Positions 25,000-34,484 of a stretch of DNA of 64,000 nt are shown here, piece by piece. The notes under the pieces were generated by a model. The model was not told the DNA's origin. It did not search any database and was given only the letters and a program-made list of their open reading frames with translations. The DNA comes from Desulfonauticus submarinus. GTDB taxonomy: Bacteria > Desulfobacterota > Desulfovibrionia > Desulfovibrionales > Desulfonatronovibrionaceae. Position 1 is the stretch's first letter, and the number at the start of each line of letters is the position of its first letter. Both the position numbers and the translations under genes were made by a program. The stretch covers positions 248,001 to 312,000 of the forward strand of contig NZ_FNIN01000002.1 of assembly GCF_900104045.1 (NCBI RefSeq). The letters run 5' to 3'.

Positions 25000-27157
25000 A
25001 GTTGCTCTTGCTGGCAATCCTAATTCAGGTAAAACCACTCTTTTCAATGCTCTTACTGGAGCACGTCAACAAGTAGGTAATTATCCTGGAATTACTGTAG
25101 AGAAAAAAGAAGGTTTTTTAAATATAGATGACTTTTCTATTCACTTCGTAGATTTACCAGGCACTTACTCTCTAACAGCCTATTCTCAAGAAGAACTAGT
25201 AGCTAGAAACTTCCTCATTCAAGAACGCCCTGATTTAGTAGTAGATGTAATTAATGCTAGTTCCCTAGAAAGAAATCTTTACCTTGCAATTCAAATCTTA
25301 GAACTAGGCGCCCCTCTGATTTTGGTCTTGAATATGATGGATGAAGTAAGAGCCCAAGGGATCAATATCAATAGCCCTCTACTCTCTAAAAGACTAGGAG
25401 TCCCGGTGGTAGAAACTGTGGCAAGGCATGGATTGGGCAAAAAAATGTTAGTTCAAACTATTTTAAAAGAAGCTAAAAAAAAACCATCCTGGACACCTCT
25501 TATTTTATCTTATGGCCCAGACCTTGATCCTGCCTTGGAAAAAATGGTTACAGCAATAAAACAAGAAAACAACAATGCCTTTCCCTATCCTCCTCATTGG
25601 CTAGCTCTTAAAATCTTGGAAAACGATGAGGAGATAAAAGGTATTATTTTAAAAGAAAACCCTAAGTTATATAAGAAGTTAGACCAAATCTACCAAGAAG
25701 TAAGCGCCCATTGTGAAAAAACTCTTAACACCTATCCAGAAGCAATAATAGCAGACTATAGATACGGTTTTATATCCTCTCTTTTAAAAGATGTTGTCCA
25801 AAAAAATACTCACGCTGAACGCATTGCTGTTTCTGATAAAATAGACAAAATACTAACCCATAAATTCATAGGCCCATTGCTTATGTTTGGAGTACTTTAT
25901 GCAGTGTATAAGTTAACCTTTTCCCTAGGGGAATATCCTCTTACCTGGGTAAGCAATCTCTTTGATTTTTTAGCAAATACCGTAAACAACATCCTTCCAG
26001 ACGGTCTATTAAAATCTCTTATTGTCTCTGGCATTATTGGTGGAGTAGGTGGAGTAGTTAGCTTTGTCCCCTTAATAGCCCTTATGTTTTTATTTTTATC
26101 CTTTTTAGAAGACTCTGGATATATGGCTAGAGTTGCCTATATGTTAGACAGAGTATTTCGTATATTTGGACTGCATGGCAGTTCAATTATGCCCTTTATT
26201 ATATCAGGTGGCATTGCAGGTGGATGTGCTGTACCAGGGGTTATGGCTGCAAGAACCCTTAGAAGCCCTAAAGAAAAGTTGGCTACAATTCTTACTGTCC
26301 CCTTTATGACCTGTGGAGCAAAACTACCTCTTTTTATCCTTTTAACTGGAACATTTTTCCCTCAAAATAAAGCTAGCATACTCTTTCTAATCTCTATGCT
26401 CGGCTGGGTAGTTGCTCTTTTAGTGGCCAAAATTCTCCGCTCTACAATAATTAGAGGACCTGCCACTCCGTTTGTTATGGAACTCCCTCCCTATAGATTG
26501 CCTACATGGCAAGGATTATTTATCCACTCTTGGGAAAAAACATGGCTATATCTAAAAAAAGCAGGCACTGTAATTCTGGCTATCTCTATTTTAATTTGGG
26601 CTCTCATGACATTTCCTACCTTACCCAAACAAAAAATAAACTTTTATCAAAAACAAATTGATCAAATTCAATCCCAAATATCCCGATTAAAAAAGAGTAA
26701 TCCTCTTAATGATAAAATAAAAACGCTTCTCGCCCAACAACAAAAGCTTAAAAATAAACTCCAAAACGAACAACTAACCAATTCTTTTGCAGGAAGGATT
26801 GGTCAGGCTTTAGAAAAAGTCACCATTTTGGCAGGCTTTGACTGGAAAACTAATATTGCCTTAATTGGAGGTTTTGCAGCTAAAGAAGTAATTGTATCTA
26901 CCTTGGGCACTGCCTATTCCTTAGGTGGCAATGCGGATAACTCTGTATCTTTAGCAGAAAAATTAAAAAATGATCCGTCTTGGAATACAGCAAAAGCTCT
27001 TGCTCTTATGGTCTTTGTACTTTTATATGCTCCTTGCATGGTTACTATTGTAACGATTGCTAAAGAAGAAAGCTGGAAATGGGCAGGATTTTCTCTTATC
27101 TTTAATACAATAGTGGCCTTTATATTGGCTATTTTAACGTATAATGTATTTAGTTAA
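24980..27157 (+). CDS. feoB: Ferrous iron transporter FeoB
   Basis: A 725-residue inner-membrane Fe2+ importer. The N-terminal G domain has G1 [16 protein letters not shown] (residues 12-27), G3 DLPGTYSL and G4 LNMMD, then a helical GDI-like spacer. The membrane part carries the two Gate domains with [19 protein letters not shown] and [11 protein letters not shown], holding the conserved Cys residues. Around residues 550-600 the cytoplasmic loop is a long coiled coil rich in Q and K ([16 protein letters not shown]), longer than in many homologues. Translation is coupled to feoA. Ferrous iron uptake suits an anaerobic sulfide-rich life. Confidence 0.96.
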   Translation: MPQQIIKVALAGNPNSGKTTLFNALTGARQQVGNYPGITVEKKEGFLNIDDFSIHFVDLPGTYSLTAYSQEELVARNFLIQERPDLVVDVINASSLERNLYLAIQILELGAPLILVLNMMDEVRAQGININSPLLSKRLGVPVVETVARHGLGKKMLVQTILKEAKKKPSWTPLILSYGPDLDPALEKMVTAIKQENNNAFPYPPHWLALKILENDEEIKGIILKENPKLYKKLDQIYQEVSAHCEKTLNTYPEAIIADYRYGFISSLLKDVVQKNTHAERIAVSDKIDKILTHKFIGPLLMFGVLYAVYKLTFSLGEYPLTWVSNLFDFLANTVNNILPDGLLKSLIVSGIIGGVGGVVSFVPLIALMFLFLSFLEDSGYMARVAYMLDRVFRIFGLHGSSIMPFIISGGIAGGCAVPGVMAARTLRSPKEKLATILTVPFMTCGAKLPLFILLTGTFFPQNKASILFLISMLGWVVALLVAKILRSTIIRGPATPFVMELPPYRLPTWQGLFIHSWEKTWLYLKKAGTVILAISILIWALMTFPTLPKQKINFYQKQIDQIQSQISRLKKSNPLNDKIKTLLAQQQKLKNKLQNEQLTNSFAGRIGQALEKVTILAGFDWKTNIALIGGFAAKEVIVSTLGTAYSLGGNADNSVSLAEKLKNDPSWNTAKALALMVFVLLYAPCMVTIVTIAKEESWKWAGFSLIFNTIVAFILAILTYNVFS

Positions 27158-27184
27158 AAAGAAGATTTAATATAACTAAATTAG

Positions 27185-27343
27185 TTGAAAAATCCTTTAA
27201 AAAGCAGCAAATTTATCAGAATTAGAAAAAATGCCCTTGCACGATGGTTACTTGAAGAAATTATAGCAGAAAAAATAGGATCTCCTTCAGATGACAAAAT
27301 ATTAAAGCAAATAAAAAAACACGTAACAATTGAATACAAATAA
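27185..27343 (+). CDS. Possible small or remnant ORF after feoB
   Basis: A 52-codon frame opens with TTG directly after a stop and has no visible RBS. It reads KNALARWLLEEIIAEKIG in its middle and ends KKHVTIEYK. The composition looks protein-like (regular hydrophobic spacing, few rare residues), but start signals are poor. It may be the tail of a decayed gene or noise. I do not recognise a family. Confidence 0.2.
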   Translation: MKNPLKSSKFIRIRKNALARWLLEEIIAEKIGSPSDDKILKQIKKHVTIEYK

Positions 27344-27377
27344 CAAATATTTTAGGGAAATATAAATGCCATAAATA

Positions 27378-28223
27378 TTATTTGATATTTTGAAAAGATT
27401 TAAATGCAGTTAAAGATGCCAAGATAGAGATAAAAAACAATGCACATATAAGCATAGTCAAGTACGTAGGAGGCAAAAACACAAAGTCTATGCCAAACCA
27501 TAGAAAAAATTTCTTTAAATAATTAACTGATACGTATACTAATAATGAAGAGGTGAGACAACTTATAACCAAAATAGTAGATGAAAACAAAATAAGAGGC
27601 TTTAATACATAAAAATCACTAGCCCCTACTAAATATAAAATTTCTATTTCTTCTCTTTTATCTAACAATAACAGCCTTAAAGAAAGAAAAATTAATACGA
27701 GTACAATAATTGATAAACCCAATAATACTGGCAAAATCAAAGTAGAAGCAATCTTTTGCCAATTTTTTAGCAAAGAAATTTTTGTTTTACTAAAAACAAC
27801 TCCTCGGACTAGAGGAAAAGATTCGATTTTTTTTAAAGTATTAAATACTTGCTGTTTGTGGATGGCATTATATTTAAGTTTAAAAACAGTGGTTACAGGA
27901 AATTCAATCTCTGTTAATAAAAAATCTTTTACTTTTATATTTTTTAATAAATCTTCTTTAATTTGCTCTCTACTTATATTTTTTACAAAAATTAAATTAT
28001 AATCTTCTATTAATTTGTTTATCGCCTCTGATATTTGAGAGGGGCGACAATAAGACTGCCAAATTACATTAATGTTAATATAATTAGCTTTTTCATAAAA
28101 AATTTTTCCATTATAAAATAATGTACAAGTAAATACTACAAGGAATAATAAAAAAACAGAGGAAATAAAAACAAAACCTATTATTCCTTTATTTTCTCTA
28201 AAAATTATATTCGTACTCTGCAT
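27378..28223 (-). CDS. ftsX: Cell division protein FtsX
   Basis: A 281-residue inner-membrane protein with four membrane segments (about 14-34, 160-185, 205-230, 250-272) and a roughly 125-residue periplasmic domain after the first, the MacB-like FtsX layout. FtsX with FtsE regulates peptidoglycan hydrolases at the septum. It lies 11 bases after ftsE. The motif LLLLDKREEIEILYLVGAS is the cytoplasmic coupling segment typical of the family. Confidence 0.9.
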   Translation of the reverse strand: MQSTNIIFRENKGIIGFVFISSVFLLFLVVFTCTLFYNGKIFYEKANYININVIWQSYCRPSQISEAINKLIEDYNLIFVKNISREQIKEDLLKNIKVKDFLLTEIEFPVTTVFKLKYNAIHKQQVFNTLKKIESFPLVRGVVFSKTKISLLKNWQKIASTLILPVLLGLSIIVLVLIFLSLRLLLLDKREEIEILYLVGASDFYVLKPLILFSSTILVISCLTSSLLVYVSVNYLKKFFLWFGIDFVFLPPTYLTMLICALFFISILASLTAFKSFQNIK

Positions 28224-28234
28224 AAATAATACTC

Positions 28235-28897
28235 TTAAAAATTTTTTGCTTCTATATTCCCTTCTTGTAAATACAAAATTTTTGCTCTATCTTGTCTTGA
28301 AACCAATTCTTCGTTATGAGTAGCCATTACTATAGTTGTCCCATGTAAGTTAAACTGATTAAATACACTAAGAAGATGTAAAGACAAAGTTTTATCTAAA
28401 TTACCTGTTGGCTCATCTGCTAATAAAATTTTAGGATTTACTACCATAGCTCTGGCAATTGCTACTCTTTGTTGTTCTCCACCTGATAATTCATCACACC
28501 TAACCGATGCTTTATTATATAGACCAATACTTCTTAATACAGCCCTTACTCTTTTTTGAATCTGAAGAGTTGGTTTTTTCTGAACTACCAAAGGCAAGGC
28601 CACATTTTCAAACACAGTGAGTTTAGTAAGAATTTTAAAATCCTGCAGGACTATACTAACCTCTCTTTTCAATAAATAATGTTTGCGAGTTGGTAATTTT
28701 TTTAAGTCATATCCTGCAACCTTAATCTCTCCTCCTTTTGGGAACAAATCGGCATGTAAAAGTTTTAACAAAGTAGTTTTGCCAGCACCTGAGGGCCCTG
28801 TTATAAATAAAAAATCTCCTTTTTCTAAGTCAAAAGAGATATTTTTTAATGCCCAGTTACGTCCAAAACTATAAGAAACATTTTTAAGATGAATCAT
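28235..28897 (-). CDS. ftsE: Cell division ATP-binding protein FtsE
   Basis: A 220-residue ABC ATPase that partners FtsX. Walker A is GPSGAGKTTLLKLL (residues 34-47), the Q-loop reads VLQDFKILTKLTVFENVALP, the signature is LSGGEQQRVAIARAM and Walker B is ILLADEPTGNLD, the exact FtsE/LolD form. Its ATG overlaps the stop of the response-regulator gene by 1 base, so ftsEX are the last genes of a transcript that starts with the sensor kinase at 31396. Confidence 0.93.
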   Translation of the reverse strand: MIHLKNVSYSFGRNWALKNISFDLEKGDFLFITGPSGAGKTTLLKLLHADLFPKGGEIKVAGYDLKKLPTRKHYLLKREVSIVLQDFKILTKLTVFENVALPLVVQKKPTLQIQKRVRAVLRSIGLYNKASVRCDELSGGEQQRVAIARAMVVNPKILLADEPTGNLDKTLSLHLLSVFNQFNLHGTTIVMATHNEELVSRQDRAKILYLQEGNIEAKNF

Positions 28898-30114
28898 TAT
28901 TTATCCGATATTTTTTCTTTGTCTTCTTGTACTGATTCTGTCTTTTTCTTTTTTTTAGCCTTAACAGTAATTTTCTCCCATAGCTCTTTTGCAGGTGTAA
29001 ATCCAGCATCTTTTTCCAAAACTTTTTTAAGATATTTTAAGGCATTATTTATATTACCTAAGTTAACATAAGCCACTGCTAAATTATACATAACCTTCTC
29101 ATTTTCAGGTTCCTTTTTTAAAGCCTGTTTGTACACTTTAATAGCATCATCTATTTTACCTTGTTTCCTAAAAGATACTGCTAGGTTATTTAAAGTATCA
29201 ACAGTAAGGGTATCAAAAAGCATAGGTCCAAAATCTCGCATTACTTCTTCAACTAAATCTAGTTGCAAATAAATATTCCAAATATCTTGTTTTAATTGAG
29301 TATTTTCTGGATCTGAATTTAAGGCCATAGTAAAGTAATCTCTGGCTTTATAAAGGTCTTTTTGTATTAAATAAATCTTACCCAATAAAAATAAATTGTT
29401 GGTTGAATTAGGATTAATGTTCAATGCTTTTTCAAGAGCACCTATAGCAGATAAATAATCTTTTTCCTCTAAATAAACTTCTGCCAGTAAAGACCACGCC
29501 TTAACCATTAAAGAGCTCTCTTTAACAGCTTCTTGCAGATACTCTTTACTCTTTTCTAATTTACCTAATATCCTACAAACCTTGGCAGCTTCAAAACTAA
29601 GTCTAGCTTTTAAATGAGGATATTCTTCTATGCCTTTTTCTAACAGCGAAAGGGCTTCTTTTGGCTTATTCTTTTCTACTAACTCTTGGACTTTATGTAA
29701 AAACTCTTTTACTACATAAGAAGGATTACTTTTATTTTTTAACTGTTCTATTTTCTTTATCACAGAATCTATAGTTACTGGTTTTAATAAATATCCTTCT
29801 ATACCTTCCTCTGAAGCCAATGCAATATCTTCTTTTTCTCCTTTAGATGTTGTAAAAATAAAAAGCATATCCTTGTACTTGTCATTCCTTCTTATCCAGC
29901 GCAATAAATCCAAGCCATTTAATACTGGCATTTTCCAATCAGAAATAATCAATTGAATTTCATCATAATTTTTTTCTATGATATCTTTTGCTTCTTCTCC
30001 ATTAGAAGCCTCAAAAAATCTTTTAAATCCAAGGACTCTTAAAATATTTAAAATGGTTTCCCTAGCAGGTTGGATATCATCTACCACTAAAATTGCTTTA
30101 TCTTTATCAAGCAT
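28897..30114 (-). CDS. Response regulator with TPR output
   Basis: A 405-residue cytoplasmic protein. The receiver domain covers residues 1-125: acidic pair VVDDIQPARE, phospho-acceptor in LIISDWKMPVLNG, then FTTS and LKPV with the conserved Thr and Lys. The remainder contains at least six TPR units (for example SLMVKAWSLLAEVYLEEKD and PENEKVMYNLAVAYVNLGN), ending in a Lys-rich tail. There is no DNA-binding domain, so output is through protein contacts. It overlaps the histidine kinase gene by 8 bases, so the two form a pair. Confidence 0.9.
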   Translation of the reverse strand: MLDKDKAILVVDDIQPARETILNILRVLGFKRFFEASNGEEAKDIIEKNYDEIQLIISDWKMPVLNGLDLLRWIRRNDKYKDMLFIFTTSKGEKEDIALASEEGIEGYLLKPVTIDSVIKKIEQLKNKSNPSYVVKEFLHKVQELVEKNKPKEALSLLEKGIEEYPHLKARLSFEAAKVCRILGKLEKSKEYLQEAVKESSLMVKAWSLLAEVYLEEKDYLSAIGALEKALNINPNSTNNLFLLGKIYLIQKDLYKARDYFTMALNSDPENTQLKQDIWNIYLQLDLVEEVMRDFGPMLFDTLTVDTLNNLAVSFRKQGKIDDAIKVYKQALKKEPENEKVMYNLAVAYVNLGNINNALKYLKKVLEKDAGFTPAKELWEKITVKAKKKKKTESVQEDKEKISDK

Positions 30115-31396
30115 TTTTCTCTCCTGTTAAATAACAGGTAAAGCAAAAACGACTACCTGTAGGTTCTACATCTTCAACCCAAATCTTCCCATCCCACATA
30201 TTAACGATTCTTTGACAGATAAATAATCCTATGCCTGTGCCTTGAATCTTGGCATCTCTTTCTAAGCGTTTAAATCTTCTAAAAATTAATTCTTTATGTC
30301 CCTTAGGAATTCCCTTGCCATTATCTTCTACATAAAAAATTATAAACTTAGGGAATTTATCAGACTTTCTTCTAGATCTTCTTATCTTCCACCCTAAGAT
30401 AACTTTCCCATTTTTAGGAGTATATTTAATTGCGTTAGAAAGAAGATTTTGTAAAAGGTGATACATTAAATTTTCCTCTGCATATACTTCTACTTCTGGT
30501 GCACTTTGAACAATTAACTCAATATTTTTTTCCTCTGCCAAGGGTCTAAATTCTTCTACCACTCTTTCTACTACAGGTAAAAGGTTCATCGGCCCCAATT
30601 CAGTCTTTGTTTCTTTCCAAGCATCAAGACGTGCAATTTGCAAAAATTCATTTATCATCTCTAATAATTTTTTAGCTCCGTCTAATGCCGTATCTACAAT
30701 GTGCTTTTGTTCCTCACCTAAACCTAAGTACTTTAATAAATCTAAATTAGAAATAACCGCAGATAAAGGACTCTTAAAATCATGCACAACCATTTGTACT
30801 AATTCACTTCTCTCTCTAGAAGCTAATAAAAGCTCTCTTTGCTTTATAGCCAGGTGTCTAGATACCTGTTCTAATTTAGCTTGGCGCTGCTTAAGTTGAG
30901 AAAGCAAATAAGAATTCTCCACCAATGGAGAAAGCATCGAGGCATAATCTTTTAATAAGCCAAAATCATGTTCACTAAAATATTCTTTTTTTTCTGGGTC
31001 ACTAGCATTTATAACCCCAATAACAGTCTTTTTTCTTTTTAAAGGAACACAAATAAGAGATGATGTTTTATAATTTCTATTTCGTACCACATGTTTAAAA
31101 CGTTTTGACTTAGTTACATCTTTAAAATAAACAGGTTCGCCTGTACTAAATACATACCCTGATATTGTCTCAGGAACTATTTCTACATTTAAGCCAATCA
31201 ATTTTTTATTTGTAGCTGCAACAATATTGGCCTGCTTCTTTTTCTCTTCTACTAACATAATTGACCCTTGCTTTGCTCTTACCTTTTGTAAAATTAAGCT
31301 TAAGCTTTTCTCCATTTTAGGAAAAAGCTCTTCTTCTGGGTCAATTAAAATGTTGATAATCTTTTTTAGAAAAAAAAGTTCTTGTTTAAAGTTCAT
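30107..31396 (-). CDS. GAF-domain sensor histidine kinase
   Basis: A 429-residue soluble kinase with no membrane span. The GAF domain is at about 20-170, with typical GYVFSTGEPVYFKDVTKSKR and SLICVPLKRKKTVIGVINA. A short coiled coil leads to HisKA with the phospho-His in MVVHDFKSPLSAVISNLDLL. The HATPase domain shows NLLSNAIKYTPKNG (N box), VEDNGKGIPKG (G1) and GTGIGLFICQRIV (G2). It is the first gene of the transcript containing the TPR response regulator and ftsEX. The ligand of the GAF domain is unknown. Confidence 0.92.
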   Translation of the reverse strand: MNFKQELFFLKKIINILIDPEEELFPKMEKSLSLILQKVRAKQGSIMLVEEKKKQANIVAATNKKLIGLNVEIVPETISGYVFSTGEPVYFKDVTKSKRFKHVVRNRNYKTSSLICVPLKRKKTVIGVINASDPEKKEYFSEHDFGLLKDYASMLSPLVENSYLLSQLKQRQAKLEQVSRHLAIKQRELLLASRERSELVQMVVHDFKSPLSAVISNLDLLKYLGLGEEQKHIVDTALDGAKKLLEMINEFLQIARLDAWKETKTELGPMNLLPVVERVVEEFRPLAEEKNIELIVQSAPEVEVYAEENLMYHLLQNLLSNAIKYTPKNGKVILGWKIRRSRRKSDKFPKFIIFYVEDNGKGIPKGHKELIFRRFKRLERDAKIQGTGIGLFICQRIVNMWDGKIWVEDVEPTGSRFCFTCYLTGEKNA

Positions 31397-31491
31397 TGCT
31401 AGCTATAAAATCATTATTTTTAACTTCTTTTTAAAAGGACATTACATGTTCTAAACATTTTAGGCAATCAAATTCATATCTCAATTTTTTA

Positions 31492-33726
31492 TTAACCACA
31501 CTTAGTATAACCACATTCTAAGCACAAAAAACAACCTTCTTGAAAAGTCAATGCTGCACCACATTCAGGACAAACTGGCTTATTTAAACTAGAAGAAGAG
31601 TGGGTATTAATCTGCTCGCCCTGTAAATATCTCTGCTCTAAAACCCAGGCTACTGCATCTGGAATAGAAAGAAGCAATCCTTTTTTCTGAAATACTGGAT
31701 GTTCTCCTCCAATTCCCTTAAGCTGTTTTACTACTTCTCGAACCTCAACTCCTGAACGCAAAGCTAAAGACACTAATCTTCCAATTGCTTCAGCTTTTGC
31801 AGTAATAGACCTGCCAGAACGTCCAATAGTTGCAAATACTTCAAAGGGTTTGCCATCTACTTCATTTACAGTAAGATAAAGAGTTCCTAAACCTGTTTTC
31901 ACCTTTTGAGTAAAGCCATAAAGCACTTCTGGCCGCTCTTTTACTTTAGAAGTACATTTATTGGGTTTATCTTCTTTATCAGCCTTACCAGTACAAAGAA
32001 CTTGAGCATTTTTGCATCCATCTCGATACACAGTAACTCCTTTACAACCAAGCTCATAAGCTAACCAATAAATATTCCAAATATCTTCTTGAGTGGCTGA
32101 ATTAGGTAAATTAACAGTCTTTGATACAGCATTGTCTGTGTATTTTTGGAATGCAGCCTGCATTTTTAAATGATATTCTGGCTCTATATCCATAGCAGTT
32201 ACAAAAACACGCTTTATTTCCTCTGGAATAAAATCCAATTTTTGAATGCTTCCTTTTTTTGCAACTTCTTCCATTAATTTAGGACTATATAATCCTTTTT
32301 GTTTTAAAACACTTTCAAAATAAGGATTAACCTCTACTAATGTTTCTCCATCCATAACATTACGAACAAAGGAAAGAGCAAACAAAGGTTCTATACCAGA
32401 TGAACAGGCCGCAATAATAGAAAGAGTTCCTGTGGGCGCAATAGTGGTAGTAGTGGCATTACGATATGGACCAAGTTTTTTTTCATAATAAATAGATTCT
32501 TTATAAGCCGGAAAAGGTCCTCTCTCCTGGGCTAAACATTTTGAAGCTGCTTTGGATTCAGTTTGAATAAAACTCATCACCTGCTCTGCAAGTTTAAGCG
32601 CCTGTTGGCTATTATACGGTACTTTCAACTGAAATAACAAATCAGCCCATCCCATAACCCCAAGCCCAATCTTACGATTTAAATGAACTTTTTCTGTAAT
32701 TTGAGGTAAAGGGTATTTAGATGCATCAATTACATTATCTAAAAATCTAACAGCTAGATGAATAGTTGTTTTAAGTTCTTGCCAATTTATATCCTGTTTT
32801 TTTGGGTCATAAAATTTAGCTAAATTTATAGAACCTAGATTGCATGCCTCATACGGTAACAGAGGCTGTTCTCCACAAGGGTTAGTGCTCTCAATTTCTC
32901 CTTGTTTTGGAGTGGGATTATCGCGATTTATACGATCTAAAAAAATAATCCCAGGATCTCCACTTTCCCATGCCTTTTGGACTAATAGAGAAAACACCTC
33001 TCTAGCCTTTAACTTACCTTTAACTTCTTTTCGATGCGGAGAAACTAATTCATATTCTTCATCCTTTTCTACTGCCTGTATAAAATCCTCTGTCAGAGCT
33101 ACGGACAAATTAAAATTATTTAATTCTCCATCTCGTTCTTTAGCCTTAATAAAATCTAATATGTCTGGATGATCTACTCGCAAAATACCCATATTGGCAC
33201 CACGTCTAGTCCCACCCTGCTTTACCTGTTCTGTAGCTGTATTAAAAATTTTCATAAAAGAAACCGGTCCTGAAGCAACTCCACCAGTAGATCCCACCCT
33301 GCTATTTTTAGGTCTTAGTCTAGAAAAAGAAAAGCCTGTGCCACCTCCTGACTTATGAATTAAGGCAGCATACTTTAAAGCATCAAATATCGCTTCCATT
33401 GAATCCTCTACAGGCAAAACAAAGCAAGCTGCCAATTGTCCTAATTTTGTACCTGCATTCATTAAAGTAGGAGAATTTGGCAAGAATTTAAAAGAAGTAA
33501 TCATCTCGTAAAATATTTTAGCTAACTCTTCCCAATTATACGGTGACGCTTCATATTTTTGTTCTTCTTTAGCCACAGAAGAAGCAACTCGCCAAAATAA
33601 GCCTTTTATATCTTCTATTGACTCACCATTTGGTCCTTTTCTTAAATAACGCTTTTTTAAAACAATCTCAGCATTCCTAGTTAATTGAGGTTCTTTTAAA
33701 CCTGAAGGCATTTTATTTTTACTCAT
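31492..33726 (-). CDS. nrdJ: Adenosylcobalamin-dependent (class II) ribonucleotide reductase
   Basis: A 744-residue enzyme that reduces ribonucleotides with a 5'-deoxyadenosyl radical from B12, independent of O2. Fold motifs include GGGTGFSFSRLRP, GTRRGANMGILRV, the radical-site loop STNPCGEQPLLPYEACNLGS and TTIAPTGTLS. The C-terminus carries a redox/zinc cysteine cluster, CPECGAALTF and CLECGYTKCG, used for re-reduction. Length fits the shorter bacterial NrdJ form. It stands alone between two signalling operons. The need for B12 agrees with cobK at 21844. Confidence 0.95.
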   Translation of the reverse strand: MSKNKMPSGLKEPQLTRNAEIVLKKRYLRKGPNGESIEDIKGLFWRVASSVAKEEQKYEASPYNWEELAKIFYEMITSFKFLPNSPTLMNAGTKLGQLAACFVLPVEDSMEAIFDALKYAALIHKSGGGTGFSFSRLRPKNSRVGSTGGVASGPVSFMKIFNTATEQVKQGGTRRGANMGILRVDHPDILDFIKAKERDGELNNFNLSVALTEDFIQAVEKDEEYELVSPHRKEVKGKLKAREVFSLLVQKAWESGDPGIIFLDRINRDNPTPKQGEIESTNPCGEQPLLPYEACNLGSINLAKFYDPKKQDINWQELKTTIHLAVRFLDNVIDASKYPLPQITEKVHLNRKIGLGVMGWADLLFQLKVPYNSQQALKLAEQVMSFIQTESKAASKCLAQERGPFPAYKESIYYEKKLGPYRNATTTTIAPTGTLSIIAACSSGIEPLFALSFVRNVMDGETLVEVNPYFESVLKQKGLYSPKLMEEVAKKGSIQKLDFIPEEIKRVFVTAMDIEPEYHLKMQAAFQKYTDNAVSKTVNLPNSATQEDIWNIYWLAYELGCKGVTVYRDGCKNAQVLCTGKADKEDKPNKCTSKVKERPEVLYGFTQKVKTGLGTLYLTVNEVDGKPFEVFATIGRSGRSITAKAEAIGRLVSLALRSGVEVREVVKQLKGIGGEHPVFQKKGLLLSIPDAVAWVLEQRYLQGEQINTHSSSSLNKPVCPECGAALTFQEGCFLCLECGYTKCG

Positions 33727-33806
33727 ATAAACTCTCCTTATAATCGTTATTATTACTATTTAGTAAACAAATTTTTATCTTTCAACAAGAATGAGAAAAA
33801 AATATT

Positions 33807-34484
33807 TTAATAAACTCCTATGCTTTCAAAAATTTGTTCAAGATGGCTAGAAAGGTTAGAAAATCTAATTTTTATATTTTTTTGCTTAGCTTGCTGATAA
33901 ACATCTTTAAAAAAAGAAATGCCCGCCCCATTAACGCTAACACTTTTGGCAAAAATGAACTCTACATCTCTAACGTCACACCTACTAACCTCTTCCCAAA
34001 TATTTTGTAAAAAGGGATAACTCTGTCCATTTACTGGGCCATTAATTCGAATCTTTGCTTTTTTCTCATCAATCACATATTCAAACTGATCTTTTCTACT
34101 GGCAGTAAGCCTTAAACGTTCCTGAGCTCTATGAAGAGCCTTTTCTATCTCTTCTTTGCCTATAGGCTTATTTAAAAAATCTGTGGCATCTAAATTTAAG
34201 GCTTTAATTGCTAAATCCATATCTCCATGCCCTGTAACTACAATAACCTCTGTTTCTGGTTTTATCCGCTTGATTTCCTTTAATACCATTATCCCATCAA
34301 TTCCTGGCATCTTTATATCTGTAAATACTATTTTGGGATAATGCTCTTTAAACAATTTAAGTCCTTGCTCACCATTACTTGCAAGTAAAGATTCATAACC
34401 ATATATTTTTAAATATAAATCAAAAAGTTTAAGGGCACTTGTCTCATCATCTATAATTAAAACTTTTTCCCTATAATAACTCAT
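33807..34484 (-). CDS. Response regulator with STAS-like output domain
   Basis: A 225-residue protein from the ATG at 34484, chosen because GGAGGAG lies just upstream and the ATG overlaps the kinase stop (ATGA). An earlier ATG at 34508 adds eight residues. The receiver (residues 6-120) has LIIDDETSA, phospho-Asp in IVFTDIKMPGIDG, VTGHG and FLNKPIG. The C-terminal part (130-225) has the strand and helix order of STAS domains: KIRINGPVNG, a helix, VEFIFAKSVSVNGAGISFFK and IKIRFSNLSSHLEQIF. It would act as a phosphorylation-gated anti-sigma-antagonist type switch. No anti-sigma factor is nearby. Confidence 0.85.
   Translation of the reverse strand: MSYYREKVLIIDDETSALKLFDLYLKIYGYESLLASNGEQGLKLFKEHYPKIVFTDIKMPGIDGIMVLKEIKRIKPETEVIVVTGHGDMDLAIKALNLDATDFLNKPIGKEEIEKALHRAQERLRLTASRKDQFEYVIDEKKAKIRINGPVNGQSYPFLQNIWEEVSRCDVRDVEFIFAKSVSVNGAGISFFKDVYQQAKQKNIKIRFSNLSSHLEQIFESIGVY

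Noticed and set aside
32840-33172. 110-codon plus-strand frame inside nrdJ
   Set aside because: It is antisense to the conserved catalytic part of nrdJ and has no supporting signals.
33727-33806. Cobalamin riboswitch ahead of nrdJ
   Set aside because: Only 80 bases separate nrdJ from the next gene and no B12-box-like sequence is visible, so a full cobalamin riboswitch cannot fit.
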